Of a stretch of DNA of 64,000 bases, positions 8,390-17,088 are shown one piece after another. This stretch comes from CAVVEC01 sp963747105 (GTDB lineage Bacteria; Acidobacteriota; Terriglobia; Terriglobales; Acidobacteriaceae), in contig CAVVEC010000005.1 in the NCBI GenBank assembly GCA_963747105.1, positions 62,001 to 126,000 on the forward strand, written 5' to 3'. Positions within the stretch are counted from its first letter, which is position 1. Each line of letters opens with the position of its first letter. The translations under genes and the position numbers were made by a program. The notes under the pieces are model-generated. The model did no database searches. It was not told the origin of the DNA and saw only the letters and a program-made list of their open reading frames with translations.

Positions 8390-11300
8390 CTATGCCGTGG
8401 GCTGAAGGTTGACCGAATCCGCAGGTCGGCCCATGTGGGCCTGGGATCGGTCGTGAAATCCAGCGGATGCAGCGGCGCTCATGCTGCGAGCGTTCTTATC
8501 AATACAAGCCTTCAGTTTCGCCGCCAGTTGGGCGACTTGCGGCTGGACCAGAATGCCCTTGTGATTGCCCGTAATCTTCTGGACGTCCACCCCTTCACCG
8601 GCGAGGCCGTCCCAAATGGAATAAAGATCTTCGAAACTCCGCAGGGACATTTCACTGGCGCGGAACAGCGTGATTTTTCCGCCATAGGGCCGCAGGACAT
8701 AGCGATCCGCCGCCGCCTGATTCGTTCGCAGGACATTTTTCAAAAGGCGCGAGGTAAGCAGGCTCTTGATTCTGCGTTCCACTGTCTCCGTCGCGATGGA
8801 TGGCAAATCGCGCAACAAAGTTTGGCGGGACGGATGCATAAGCAAGCGCAGAACCGTGCTCGAAATCGAACTTAAATTACCCGCATAAGTGTCAAGTAAT
8901 GCCAGCAGCCCCACTGGTTCGCCGCTGCCCCGGAGTTGCTGCGCCATCTCGTAGGCGACAATACCGCCCAGCGAATATCCGCCGAGGAAATATGGACCTT
9001 CCGGCTGGACCGCCTTGATCTCCGCGATGTAATGGGCGGCCATTTCTTCGATTCGAGTAAAGCACGGACTCTTCCCGTCCAGACCTTGCGCCTGAAATCC
9101 ATAGAACGGGTGGTCCGGGCCCATCAGCCCGCCCAATTCACGAAAGTTCAGTACATTGCCGCCGACGCCGTGGACGCAGAAGAAGGACGGATGGGAACCC
9201 GCTGGCTGAATCGGCACCAGCGAAGACCAATGCCGCGACCAGCCGTCTTGCCGCAAAACTGCGGCCAACTGCTCAATTGTGGGAGCTTGGAAAAGCATGG
9301 CCAACGGCAGTGTCTTGCCAAGCGCCTGACCAGTGCGGTGCATGAGCCTGGCCGCGAGCAGCGAATGTCCTCCCAGCTCAAAGAAGTTGTCTTTAATGCC
9401 GATTGGCTTCTTGCCAAGAAGATCCTCCCAAATCCTGACCAACTTCAACTCGAGGGCGTCAGTGGCAACGGCGGTTTCTTCAACGCTGTAGTCAACTTCC
9501 GGTGCGGGCAGTCCTCGGCGGTCGATTTTCCCGTTCGGCGTCAAGGGCATCGCGTCCAGAAAAACAAATGCCGACGGCACCATGTAGTCCGGCAGATGCT
9601 GCTGCAGGTCGCGGCGCAATTCGGCCGCGGTCGGTTTCGTACCTGGCACGGGCACGAGGTACGCCAGCAGGCGTTTCTCGCCGGGAGCATCTTCCCGGGC
9701 AATCACCGCCAACTCGCGAACACTCGAGTGTTTAGCGAGCGCGGCTTCAACCTCGCCCAGTTCCACGCGAAAGCCGCGAATCTTAACTTGATCATCCCGA
9801 CGGCCCAGAAATTCGATTTCCCCAGAAGGCAGGTAGCGAGCCAGGTCGCCGCTCTTGTAGAGCCGCGCACCGGGTTCAGAAGAGAAGGGATCGGCAATGA
9901 ACTTCTCCGCCGTCAACTCGGGGCGATTGAGATAACCGCCGGCCACACACACGCCACCGATGTGCAATTCGCCGCGGACGCCAATTGGAACCGGGTTCAG
10001 ATGCCGGTCCAGCAGATAAATGCGGCAGTTCGCCAAGGGACGTCCAATGGGAAGGTTTTCAGGAATAGCGCCCGGAGTTAATTTCGGTTCGTAGGTCGTG
10101 ACGGAAACGCTGGCCTCGGTTGGACCGTATGCGTTGATCCAGCGCACGCGATTCCCGACAGCGCCGAGCCACTCGGCATAGGCAGGCGACGAAGCTTTCT
10201 CGCCTCCGACAACGACAATCCGCAAATCCTCCGGGAGGGGCCTCTTCAGTTCCGGAAGGTGATGCACCCACTCATGCCAGTAAGCCGTGGGCAAATCCAG
10301 GATAGTTATGCGTTGCCGTTCGATCCACCCCAGGAAATCCGGAACTGCCAGCGGCATCTCCGACCTGAGCACGAGCGTGGCCCCGCTCAGCCACGTGGCG
10401 AAGAGTTCCTCCACGGCGATATCAAAGCTGATCGAACAAAACTGCAGCATCCGGTCATCCGGCCCCAGGCCGTACATACGCGCGATATTGGTGTTGTAGT
10501 TCACCAGCCCTGCATGTGTGAGCAACACGCCACGCGGTTTTCCCGTGGAACCGGAGGTGTAGATTACATACGCAACGTCGCCCGGTGTAACCGAGGTGTT
10601 TGGATTGGCACTCGGCTGACGCGAAAGAGCCTCCGACTGATCTGCCAGGAAAAGTACTTCGCAGCCGGCCGGAACCGCCCCCGGCAACATGCCCTTCGCC
10701 GTAAGCACGACCGGCGCCTGCACATCTCCCAGCATGTACGCGAGACGCTCGGGAGGATAGTTGGGGTCAAGCGGCACACACGCCCCGCCTGCTTTCAATA
10801 CCGCCAGCATGGCCACGGCAAAATCTAGCGCCGGTTCCAGGCAGATTCCTACCCGCACGTTGGGGCCGACGCCGCGACTCCGCAGATAGTGCGCTAACTG
10901 ATTTGCCCGGGTATTGAACTCGCCGTAAGACAGGTGATGCTTTCCGCAGACAACCGCGATGCTCCGGGTCGCGTGCCCGGCTTGGGCCGCCACCAGATCA
11001 TGCAAGCAACTTTCACGCGGATATTCGCAATCAGTCTGGTTCCACTCGACCAGGATCTGCCGCTTTTCGCCTTCGGTGAGGATCAGCAACTTCGAGACCG
11101 GCTGGTCGGGGTCCGCGGCGATGCTCTGCAGCAAAGTGCCCAGGTTTCTTAAAGTGCGCTCGATGCTCGGAGCCTCGAACATCTCAGCGTTGTAGCGAAG
11201 ATGCAGGTAAAGATCTTCGCCGCGTTCCTGGACATCCAGGTGGAGGTCAACCGGCGCGTGAGCGAACGGCGTTGGCGCAGGATTCGGTTCCCCGTCCGAT

Positions 11301-11908
11301 GGCAGAATCGATGTCCGGTACGAAAACGCGACCTGGATATCTGCTTCGGTGGCGACGGGCTTTGAAGTCAGCCTTTCAGCCGAGGGTCGAAGCGAACCAT
11401 CTTCGTGTGACAGCGCCTCAACCACGCCAGCGTTGAGCTTGTTGAGCAGAGTCCGGAATGTCGGATCGCCGGAGAGATCCGCGCGCAACACAAAGCCATG
11501 GTGAACTCGACCGGAGCCGTTCGTGACCGGCGCATCCAGGCCGGGAACAGAACAACCCATCACGATGTCTTCTTGAGAGGTGTAACGGAGAAGTAAAACG
11601 TGGAAAGCGCAGAGGAGCACCGCCGAAAGGGGTATCTGCTCTGTCCGGCTGAACTCGCGGAGCGAGTCGCTCAAGCCTGTGGCAACGCACGAGGCGCGCC
11701 ACGCGAAGCGGGACGATGACACCGCTGGTCTCGGCTTGTCAGTCGGCAGGTTTAACACTGGAGTGCTGGAGGACTGGCCTCTGCCGGAATCCGCAAAGCG
11801 CCCAGGGGCTAGGGGTTCGACCGCCTTCGGCTCACTGCGCCCGGACTGGCTGAGACTTGGGGTTGCCGGTTCTGACGGTGAAGAGCTGCCTGTGAACCTA
11901 TGATTCAT
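8390..11908 (-). CDS. Single-module nonribosomal peptide synthetase: truncated condensation, adenylation, carrier, thioesterase
   Basis: 1172 residues. Residues about 50-275 match only the C-terminal lobe of a condensation domain (VLNLPTDKPRP, LLLRYTSQEDIVMG, LRADLSGDPTFRTLL). The N-lobe with the catalytic HHxxxDG is absent. The adenylation domain (about 300-800) has YTSGSTGKPRG, FDIAVEELFATWLSGA, NAYGPTEAS, YKSGDLAR and NGKIDRRGLP; the first specificity residues read D496, I497, E500. A carrier domain follows with FFELGGHSL (phosphopantetheine site Ser849). A type I thioesterase is at about 905-1150 with GYSLGG (Ser979) and LLDTYAG (Asp1006). It sits between the initiating phosphotransferase and the flippase, so the activated amino acid may decorate a polysaccharide or lipid carrier; this is inference. 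There is no clear Shine-Dalgarno sequence. Confidence 0.85.
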   Translation of the reverse strand: MNHRFTGSSSPSEPATPSLSQSGRSEPKAVEPLAPGRFADSGRGQSSSTPVLNLPTDKPRPAVSSSRFAWRASCVATGLSDSLREFSRTEQIPLSAVLLCAFHVLLLRYTSQEDIVMGCSVPGLDAPVTNGSGRVHHGFVLRADLSGDPTFRTLLNKLNAGVVEALSHEDGSLRPSAERLTSKPVATEADIQVAFSYRTSILPSDGEPNPAPTPFAHAPVDLHLDVQERGEDLYLHLRYNAEMFEAPSIERTLRNLGTLLQSIAADPDQPVSKLLILTEGEKRQILVEWNQTDCEYPRESCLHDLVAAQAGHATRSIAVVCGKHHLSYGEFNTRANQLAHYLRSRGVGPNVRVGICLEPALDFAVAMLAVLKAGGACVPLDPNYPPERLAYMLGDVQAPVVLTAKGMLPGAVPAGCEVLFLADQSEALSRQPSANPNTSVTPGDVAYVIYTSGSTGKPRGVLLTHAGLVNYNTNIARMYGLGPDDRMLQFCSISFDIAVEELFATWLSGATLVLRSEMPLAVPDFLGWIERQRITILDLPTAYWHEWVHHLPELKRPLPEDLRIVVVGGEKASSPAYAEWLGAVGNRVRWINAYGPTEASVSVTTYEPKLTPGAIPENLPIGRPLANCRIYLLDRHLNPVPIGVRGELHIGGVCVAGGYLNRPELTAEKFIADPFSSEPGARLYKSGDLARYLPSGEIEFLGRRDDQVKIRGFRVELGEVEAALAKHSSVRELAVIAREDAPGEKRLLAYLVPVPGTKPTAAELRRDLQQHLPDYMVPSAFVFLDAMPLTPNGKIDRRGLPAPEVDYSVEETAVATDALELKLVRIWEDLLGKKPIGIKDNFFELGGHSLLAARLMHRTGQALGKTLPLAMLFQAPTIEQLAAVLRQDGWSRHWSSLVPIQPAGSHPSFFCVHGVGGNVLNFRELGGLMGPDHPFYGFQAQGLDGKSPCFTRIEEMAAHYIAEIKAVQPEGPYFLGGYSLGGIVAYEMAQQLRGSGEPVGLLALLDTYAGNLSSISSTVLRLLMHPSRQTLLRDLPSIATETVERRIKSLLTSRLLKNVLRTNQAAADRYVLRPYGGKITLFRASEMSLRSFEDLYSIWDGLAGEGVDVQKITGNHKGILVQPQVAQLAAKLKACIDKNARSMSAAASAGFHDRSQAHMGRPADSVNLQPTA

Positions 11909-11979
11909 TGGATCGAGACATTCATGGCGGGGTTACTCAGCAAGGGGCTTTCGAGTGGACCACAGCGCGCAGTCCAGTA

Positions 11980-13428
11980 TCAGGCGGCGCCGGATCCGCG
12001 CAGCACTGCAGGGATGGTCCGGGCCAGGATCTGGAGGTCAAGCCACAAGGACCAGTTGCGCACATATTGCAGATCCAGTTCCATCCATTGGTGAAAAGGA
12101 AGTGAACTGCGGCCGTTGACCTGCCATAAGCACGTAATCCCGGGCCGCACACTGAAACGGCACCGCTGCCAATCCTCACCTGTTTCGGTGAGCAACTCGT
12201 AGTCGCGCAATTGCAGTGGGCGTGGACCCACCAGGCTCATGTCGCCGGCAAGAACATTAAAGAGCTGCGGCAACTCGTCAATACTGGTCTTGCGCAGAAA
12301 TTTTCCGATGGAGGTTAGCCGTGGATCGTTCTTGATCTTGAACACCGGTCCGGAGAGTTCGTTCAGGTGTTCGATTTCTTGCAGCTTCTGCTCTGCGTCT
12401 ACGACCATGGTGCGGAATTTGTAGATATTGAACACTCGCTTATTCAGGCCGATGCGCTTTTGCACGAAGAACACGGGTCCCGGAGAGGTCAGCTTGATCA
12501 GGATCGCGGCCAGCAGAAGCACAGGAGCGATCGCGATGAGCAACAGCAGAGAGAGGGTAAGGTCGATGGTGCGCTTGATCACCGTGGGCCAGCCTTCCAC
12601 CACTCCCGCGGAATGCGTAATCATGGCCGCGCCGTCGAAGTCGTCCGCCATGGGCCGCGCGTTCTTCAGATTAAAGAGATCCGACAGGATGCGGATAAGA
12701 ATGCCCTGCTGCTCACACATGGCAGCCACATCAGAGGCGAGATCGTGAAAGGAACGCAGCGGCACCGCAATTACAACTTCGTCCACCACGCTGCGCCGCA
12801 CAAAGTCGCGGAGGTCTTCCAAGTTGCAGACCAGCGACCAGCCGTGGCTGCGCAGTTCCTCGACTCCCGCCCATTCTTCATCCGCGAAGCCGAGGATGCG
12901 ATAACCCAGTTCGGGTTTCGACTGAATCATGCTGGCGAACTCGATCGCCCGCTTGTTGGAGCCGATGATCAGCATATTGCGCGAGTCGCGGCCATGTGAA
13001 CGGAGCCTTCGCTGCCAGGTGCGTAAGGCGACTCGGCTGGTCACCGCCGCGCCTGTGCTGACTGCCCAAAAAATGCCTACGAAACTCGGTGTCACCATCT
13101 GGAAACGAAGCAGGACGGACCCTAGAAGGAGCAGCAGGGATCCAAGAGAAGTGGCTTTGAATACGTCCACCGCCTCAGCTCTGCGGCTGGTCAAACGCTT
13201 GGAGTCATACAGACCGAGCATGGAGAAGATGAAGTGCCATAAACCAAGCAGGATAAGAAAGACAATGAAATTCTCGAGCTTGACTTTGATCTCGAGAAAC
13301 TGGGCAAACGAAACCGGCCCAACCTTCGCCAGAACCGGCAAAGTGGCCGCTGCAAAGGAAACCACCATCAGCACCAGGTCATACAGCTTCATGGTGCCGA
13401 TCATCATTCGACGTCGGATGGGACGCAT
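11980..13428 (-). CDS. Undecaprenyl-phosphate sugar phosphotransferase (WbaP/WcaJ family), EPS-initiating
   Basis: 482 residues. Four N-terminal hydrophobic segments precede a nucleotide-binding-like domain (NMLIIGSNKRAIEFA). A fifth membrane segment then leads into the catalytic domain: KRTIDLTLSLLLLIAIAP, SPGPVFFVQKRIGLNKR, YKFRTMVVDAE, LRKTSIDELPQLFNVLAGDMSLVGPRP and the terminal GITCLWQVNGRS. It transfers a sugar-1-phosphate to undecaprenyl phosphate, the first committed step of EPS synthesis. GGGGAG upstream of the ATG is a good ribosome-binding site. It follows the ATPase gene by 112 bases holding a hairpin. Confidence 0.92.
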   Translation of the reverse strand: MRPIRRRMMIGTMKLYDLVLMVVSFAAATLPVLAKVGPVSFAQFLEIKVKLENFIVFLILLGLWHFIFSMLGLYDSKRLTSRRAEAVDVFKATSLGSLLLLLGSVLLRFQMVTPSFVGIFWAVSTGAAVTSRVALRTWQRRLRSHGRDSRNMLIIGSNKRAIEFASMIQSKPELGYRILGFADEEWAGVEELRSHGWSLVCNLEDLRDFVRRSVVDEVVIAVPLRSFHDLASDVAAMCEQQGILIRILSDLFNLKNARPMADDFDGAAMITHSAGVVEGWPTVIKRTIDLTLSLLLLIAIAPVLLLAAILIKLTSPGPVFFVQKRIGLNKRVFNIYKFRTMVVDAEQKLQEIEHLNELSGPVFKIKNDPRLTSIGKFLRKTSIDELPQLFNVLAGDMSLVGPRPLQLRDYELLTETGEDWQRCRFSVRPGITCLWQVNGRSSLPFHQWMELDLQYVRNWSLWLDLQILARTIPAVLRGSGAA

Positions 13429-13482
13429 TCTTGACTCCCCTGGGAAAAAGTTACGACCGTGATCCTAGTTCGTTGATGCTGT

Positions 13483-13506
13483 ACGGAAATGAGGGACTAT
13501 TTCCGT
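13483..13506 (-). other. Intergenic hairpin between the BY-kinase-like and phosphotransferase genes
   Basis: An 8-bp perfect inverted repeat, ACGGAAAT and ATTTCCGT, separated by 8 bases. It lies about 35 bases after the stop of the ATPase gene. There is no T-tract, so RNA processing or partial attenuation is more likely than strong termination. Confidence 0.35.
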
Positions 13507-13540
13507 GTTCCGTGTTGCTTGGGAGTTACTGCCTTGCTTG

Positions 13541-14293
13541 TCAGAGATGTTTGTAGATGGCTTCGGGAATGGGGAAGGTTCTCCGGTTCAATACCACTCC
13601 CCGGATGGGAACATTGGCGGCATGAAACTCGTGCATCGCTTTGCTGGCAGTATCACGACGGGAAGAGTTCGCCTTCAGCACCAATACCACTCCGTCCGAC
13701 AGACCGCCCAGAACGATTCCGTCCGTTCCGGCGTCCAGTGGCGACGTATCCACGATGACGTACTCAAACTCCGCTCGCAACTCCTGGAGACGCATCCGCA
13801 TGCGATCGGACCCCAACAAAGCCTGGCCGTTGTCCAGCGGTGAACCGCAACTCAACAGCCAGAAGTTCGGTCGGGACAACGGCCGCAGATACCGGCGAAT
13901 TCCATCGTTCTGGCTCAGGGCTTCGGAAAGTCCGTAGTGGTTCTCCAGTCCAAATTGACGGTTCAGACTCGGGCTTCGAAAGTTACAGTCCAGCAAGCAG
14001 ACGGAGCCGCTTACCTGAGTCGCCAGGAGTTCGCCCACGCGAGCGCACAGCCAGCTGCAACCGTTGCCAGCTTCTGTCCCGGTGAATACGACCACATGAG
14101 GGGCCTCAACGCCCGGAATCTGAAACAAGCGATGGACCAGCTTTGAAATCTCGCCACGGGCTACCTCCGCCACCTCCAGAAGGGGGGCGCCGGTAACCGG
14201 GCTATCCGGCATCGGGCTCGGCCTGCGCTCCTCGCGCGGCGCGATATCGTTAAGCTTGTCGGCCTGCTGTAACAACTCAAAATTCTTGCTCAT
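13541..14293 (-). CDS. BY-kinase / CpsD-like P-loop ATPase with degenerate Walker A
   Basis: 250 residues in the MinD/BY-kinase fold. Walker A' is recognisable at VCLLDCNFRSP (about residues 98-108) and Walker B at YVIVDTSPL (178-186). The segment equivalent to Walker A reads TGTEAGNGCSW (71-81), where the invariant Lys of GKS/T is Cys. The C-terminal Tyr cluster, the usual autophosphorylation site, is also missing; the protein ends PEAIYKHL. It is therefore probably not an active tyrosine kinase and may regulate the Wzz/GumC partner, encoded two genes upstream, as an inactive partner. Confidence 0.8.
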   Translation of the reverse strand: MSKNFELLQQADKLNDIAPREERRPSPMPDSPVTGAPLLEVAEVARGEISKLVHRLFQIPGVEAPHVVVFTGTEAGNGCSWLCARVGELLATQVSGSVCLLDCNFRSPSLNRQFGLENHYGLSEALSQNDGIRRYLRPLSRPNFWLLSCGSPLDNGQALLGSDRMRMRLQELRAEFEYVIVDTSPLDAGTDGIVLGGLSDGVVLVLKANSSRRDTASKAMHEFHAANVPIRGVVLNRRTFPIPEAIYKHL

Positions 14294-14356
14294 GTACGAC
14301 TCCCTGGGTCACCCTCTCCGAATACTGTTTCTGAAGCTCGTGCTTAACCCTCATTG

Positions 14357-14375
14357 AGCGGGAGGATGTCCCGCT
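14357..14375 (-). terminator. Hairpin at the stop of the Fis-type gene
   Basis: Perfect 7-bp stem AGCGGGA / TCCCGCT with a 5-base loop, starting at the stop codon of the Fis-type gene and ahead of the ATPase gene. There is no following T-tract, so it may only attenuate transcription. Confidence 0.35.
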
Positions 14376-14656
14376 TATTGTGATCGTGTGATGCTGTGAT
14401 TACGCATCTTGTAAAGCAGGCCGCGGTAACTGATCCGAAGCAAACGGGCAGCCTGTTTCCGATTCCAGCCGGTGTGCTCCAGGGCGTGCCGGATCGCCTG
14501 AACCTCAGCTTTAGCCATCAAGTCACGCAAGGTCAGGCCAAAGCCGTCCCAGGCGTACCCGGGCTTGGAATCATTGGCAGAATTCGCCACCGCCTCGGGC
14601 TGAGGCTGCGAACCAGTCAATTCATCCACGGCAACGTTTTCTCGCTGATCTGTCAC
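14375..14656 (-). CDS. Fis-type helix-turn-helix DNA-binding protein
   Basis: 93 residues with a GTG start preceded by AGG. The C-terminal half is a classic HTH_8 domain: EVQAIRHALEHTGWNRKQAARLLRIS continued by YRGLLYKMRNH. This is the DNA-binding end of NtrC/PrsR-type EPS regulators, but there is no receiver or sigma-54 AAA+ domain here or next to it in any frame. It lies within the EPS operon between the Wzz-like and ATPase genes, so it probably acts as a stand-alone local regulator of this locus. Confidence 0.82.
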   Translation of the reverse strand: MTDQRENVAVDELTGSQPQPEAVANSANDSKPGYAWDGFGLTLRDLMAKAEVQAIRHALEHTGWNRKQAARLLRISYRGLLYKMRNHSITRSQ

Positions 14657-14685
14657 ATTAAACCTGGGCGTTGAGCGAGTCCGGT

Positions 14686-16233
14686 CTACTCCGGCTCCGG
14701 AGACTGAAACGGCGCGTTGGGCGCGTTCCGGCCGTACAACTGATAGCTGACGCCGCCGCCCTGGTCAGGCACCGCCGCCAGGACAGGACGATTCAGGAAC
14801 GCTTCCACTTCAGCCGGAGTATGGAAGGAGGGGTCAAAATATTCGAGCGTGAACACGGCGCCCGCGCTTACGGTCGCGGCTAGAAACACGCCGATCAGAC
14901 CATACATCAGCAGAGATTCGCGGGGCAGACTCGGAACGCTGGGCCTCTCCGCAATGGCGACATTCAGAATGCGCTGCGCGTCCAGAGCGTCGGTGATTCG
15001 CGCCTCCTCACGCTTGCGCAGATAGAGCAAATAATTCTCCTCTGCAGCTTTCGCCGTGCGGACCAAGTCTCCTTGTTCCACGCCCTGTTTATCCAGTTTT
15101 TCGGCGCTGGCCAGCTCCTGGCGCACCAGCACTTCGGTCTCTGCGGCTTTGGCCTCATAGCCGCGCAACTCCGCCTTGGTTTTTACCAGTTCGGAGTTGA
15201 TCCAGGCCGAGGCTGGGTTCTGGTCGGTGGTCACATCGTTGAGCGGCTTCTCCCCGGCAATCGCAGCGCGGGTATTGGCGATTTCGAGATCCAGTTCCTG
15301 CAGCGGCGGATAGTCAGACTGATACTTGGAGGCCAGATCGCTGCGCTTGAGTTCCAAGGCAAGGAGGGTGGACTTCATCTGCTGCAGCACCGGGGCATCG
15401 TCCTGCTGCCGCATCTGTGTGGTCAGCCGGGCGGGGGTACTCTTGGACAACTGCTCCATCGCATCAATCTTCTTCTTGGACTCAGCCATCGACGCTTCAA
15501 TCTGACCCAAGCTGGCGTTGAAATCATTTACCTTCTGCAAGGTGATGTCGCGAGCGAGGCTAGGATTGGCAGTGCCGGCTTGCTGAGGAAAGGCCTTGAG
15601 ACGCTCCTCGGCGGAGTCCAGTTCCGCTTTTGCGCGCTGCACTTGCTGATCGAAGAACTGAAATTGACCCGGAGTCCGCTGCACTTCCTCATGCTTCTGA
15701 AGGTAGACGTTGTCGAGCACGCTCAGAACCTGGGCGGCCATCTTGGGATTGCTGGAGCTGTAAGTGATCCGGATCACGTTGGTCTTGGGCAGCGAGTCTA
15801 CTCCCAGGGCGGAACGCAGGTTGCTGACCGCTTTTCCGATGCGGTGCTCGGGGTCATGGGAACCGAACACACGGCCCAGCCACGAGTGCGGTTGATCGAG
15901 CCCGCACTGCAACACCACTTTGCGAAGCACTTCCTCCCCGGTGATGAGTTCGACTTCGGAGTTGATCTCCTCCTCCGTCACAGTGGCGTTCACCACCATC
16001 TGGCTGTTCTGCTCCGGCGTCACCACGGGATCGACGCGCTGACGGCGCACTAAGATCTCCGTCTGAGCTCGGTAAGTGGGCCAGACCACAGCCGCGACCA
16101 GGGAGCCCAGTAGAACTCCGAAGAAGCACCACATCAACGTACGGCTGCGGCGGAATGCCATGGCGGCAAAATCGCGCACCGTGAACGAGACAATCCGATT
16201 GGGGTTTTGAACAACGATTTCCTGTCCTTCCAT
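14686..16233 (-). CDS. Wzz/GumC-family polysaccharide chain-length determinant
   Basis: About 515 residues, using the ATG at 16233, which has AAGGAG seven bases upstream. A longer ORF starting at 16470 would overlap the export gene and is not real. The N-terminal membrane segment (TLMWCFFGVLLGSLVAAVVWP) is followed by the periplasmic Wzz domain (YRAQTEILVRRQRVDP), long coiled coil (about 190-420), the GNVR-like segment, and a second membrane helix (LLMYGLIGVFLAATVSAGAV). The short cytoplasmic tail has FDPSFHTPAEVEAFLNRPVLA. There is no fused kinase domain; the separate ATPase encoded downstream may take that role. Confidence 0.9.
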   Translation of the reverse strand: MEGQEIVVQNPNRIVSFTVRDFAAMAFRRSRTLMWCFFGVLLGSLVAAVVWPTYRAQTEILVRRQRVDPVVTPEQNSQMVVNATVTEEEINSEVELITGEEVLRKVVLQCGLDQPHSWLGRVFGSHDPEHRIGKAVSNLRSALGVDSLPKTNVIRITYSSSNPKMAAQVLSVLDNVYLQKHEEVQRTPGQFQFFDQQVQRAKAELDSAEERLKAFPQQAGTANPSLARDITLQKVNDFNASLGQIEASMAESKKKIDAMEQLSKSTPARLTTQMRQQDDAPVLQQMKSTLLALELKRSDLASKYQSDYPPLQELDLEIANTRAAIAGEKPLNDVTTDQNPASAWINSELVKTKAELRGYEAKAAETEVLVRQELASAEKLDKQGVEQGDLVRTAKAAEENYLLYLRKREEARITDALDAQRILNVAIAERPSVPSLPRESLLMYGLIGVFLAATVSAGAVFTLEYFDPSFHTPAEVEAFLNRPVLAAVPDQGGGVSYQLYGRNAPNAPFQSPEPE

Positions 16234-16295
16234 TTCAAATCTCCTTGGTTGTTCCCGCGGGGAGCCGGGATCGTGCTTCAAGCTAACGAGTTTCC

Positions 16296-17021
16296 CTACG
16301 GGGTCATGCGCGGGATCATGCTCAGGTTCGCGGTGGGGATGAACGGCATGATCTTCGAAAGGCGGTTCTTGGGAATAAACAACATGTCTCCCGGCTGCAG
16401 GTGCATATCTTCCGCCAAGTTGCGATCGCTTTCCATCTTCTTGACATCCACCAGCTTGGCTTGCGACCACTCGTCCGATACGCGCCGGTAGAGGACCACT
16501 TGCGAGTGTTTCGCGCTAGGCAGGAAACCGCCGGCCATGGCGATGGCTTGCACTAAGGTAGTGTCGTCCCGCAGTTCGTACTTGCCGGGATGCCCGACTT
16601 GGCCGTCGGCGATGAAATACGGCTTCTCAAAATCCTTGAGGATTACCGACACCACGGGGTGATTCAGGATCTTGGCATAAGCTTCACGGATACCGTCCGT
16701 CACTTGCGGTACCGTCTTGCCCACGACGTAGACGTCGCCCGCGTCTCGCAACGAGACATACCCATCCGGCTGCACCGTCACGGTCTGGTTGAACTCCGGC
16801 GTGTACTCGAAGGCCACGTCAAAAATGTCTCCGGGGCGGATTTCATACCGGGGATGGCGTTGTGAAAACCACGGTCCGTTGGTTGTGGTTGAGTGTACGG
16901 ACGCAGTCGCGGAGGTCTGCGCGGCGCCCGGATCGGAGGCGGCCACAGTCTTACTATCCTGGCTGAATGCCAGCACGGCGGCCAGCAGCACGACGACAAC
17001 GTGAATCGAGATTCTGTTCAT
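16296..17021 (-). CDS. Polysaccharide export (Wza-type) protein
   Basis: About 241 residues from the ATG at 17021; an in-frame ATG at 17033 is the alternative. A signal peptide (VVVVLLAAVLAFSQ) precedes the Poly_export domain YEIRPGDIFDVAF...VTVQPDGYVSLRDAGDVYVVGKT, then one SLBB-like domain (FIADGQVGHPGKYELRDDTTLVQAIAMAGGF), ending at DMHLQPGDMLFIPKN. There is no lipobox Cys and no long C-terminal outer-membrane helix, so it is a short form. The ORF appears fused to the antiterminator upstream only because of frameshifts in that gene. Confidence 0.88.
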   Translation of the reverse strand: MNRISIHVVVVLLAAVLAFSQDSKTVAASDPGAAQTSATASVHSTTTNGPWFSQRHPRYEIRPGDIFDVAFEYTPEFNQTVTVQPDGYVSLRDAGDVYVVGKTVPQVTDGIREAYAKILNHPVVSVILKDFEKPYFIADGQVGHPGKYELRDDTTLVQAIAMAGGFLPSAKHSQVVLYRRVSDEWSQAKLVDVKKMESDRNLAEDMHLQPGDMLFIPKNRLSKIMPFIPTANLSMIPRMTP

Positions 17022-17088
17022 AGTCACTCTCATGTAAGAAAATGCGAAACCTTTCCAGCTTCGTGCGTGGGGAAGTCTTCCTCTCCAG

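Noticed and set aside
14686..16470. Long N-terminal extension of the Wzz-like protein
   Set aside because: It overlaps the 3' end of the export gene in another frame, while the ATG at 16233 has a perfect AAGGAG site.
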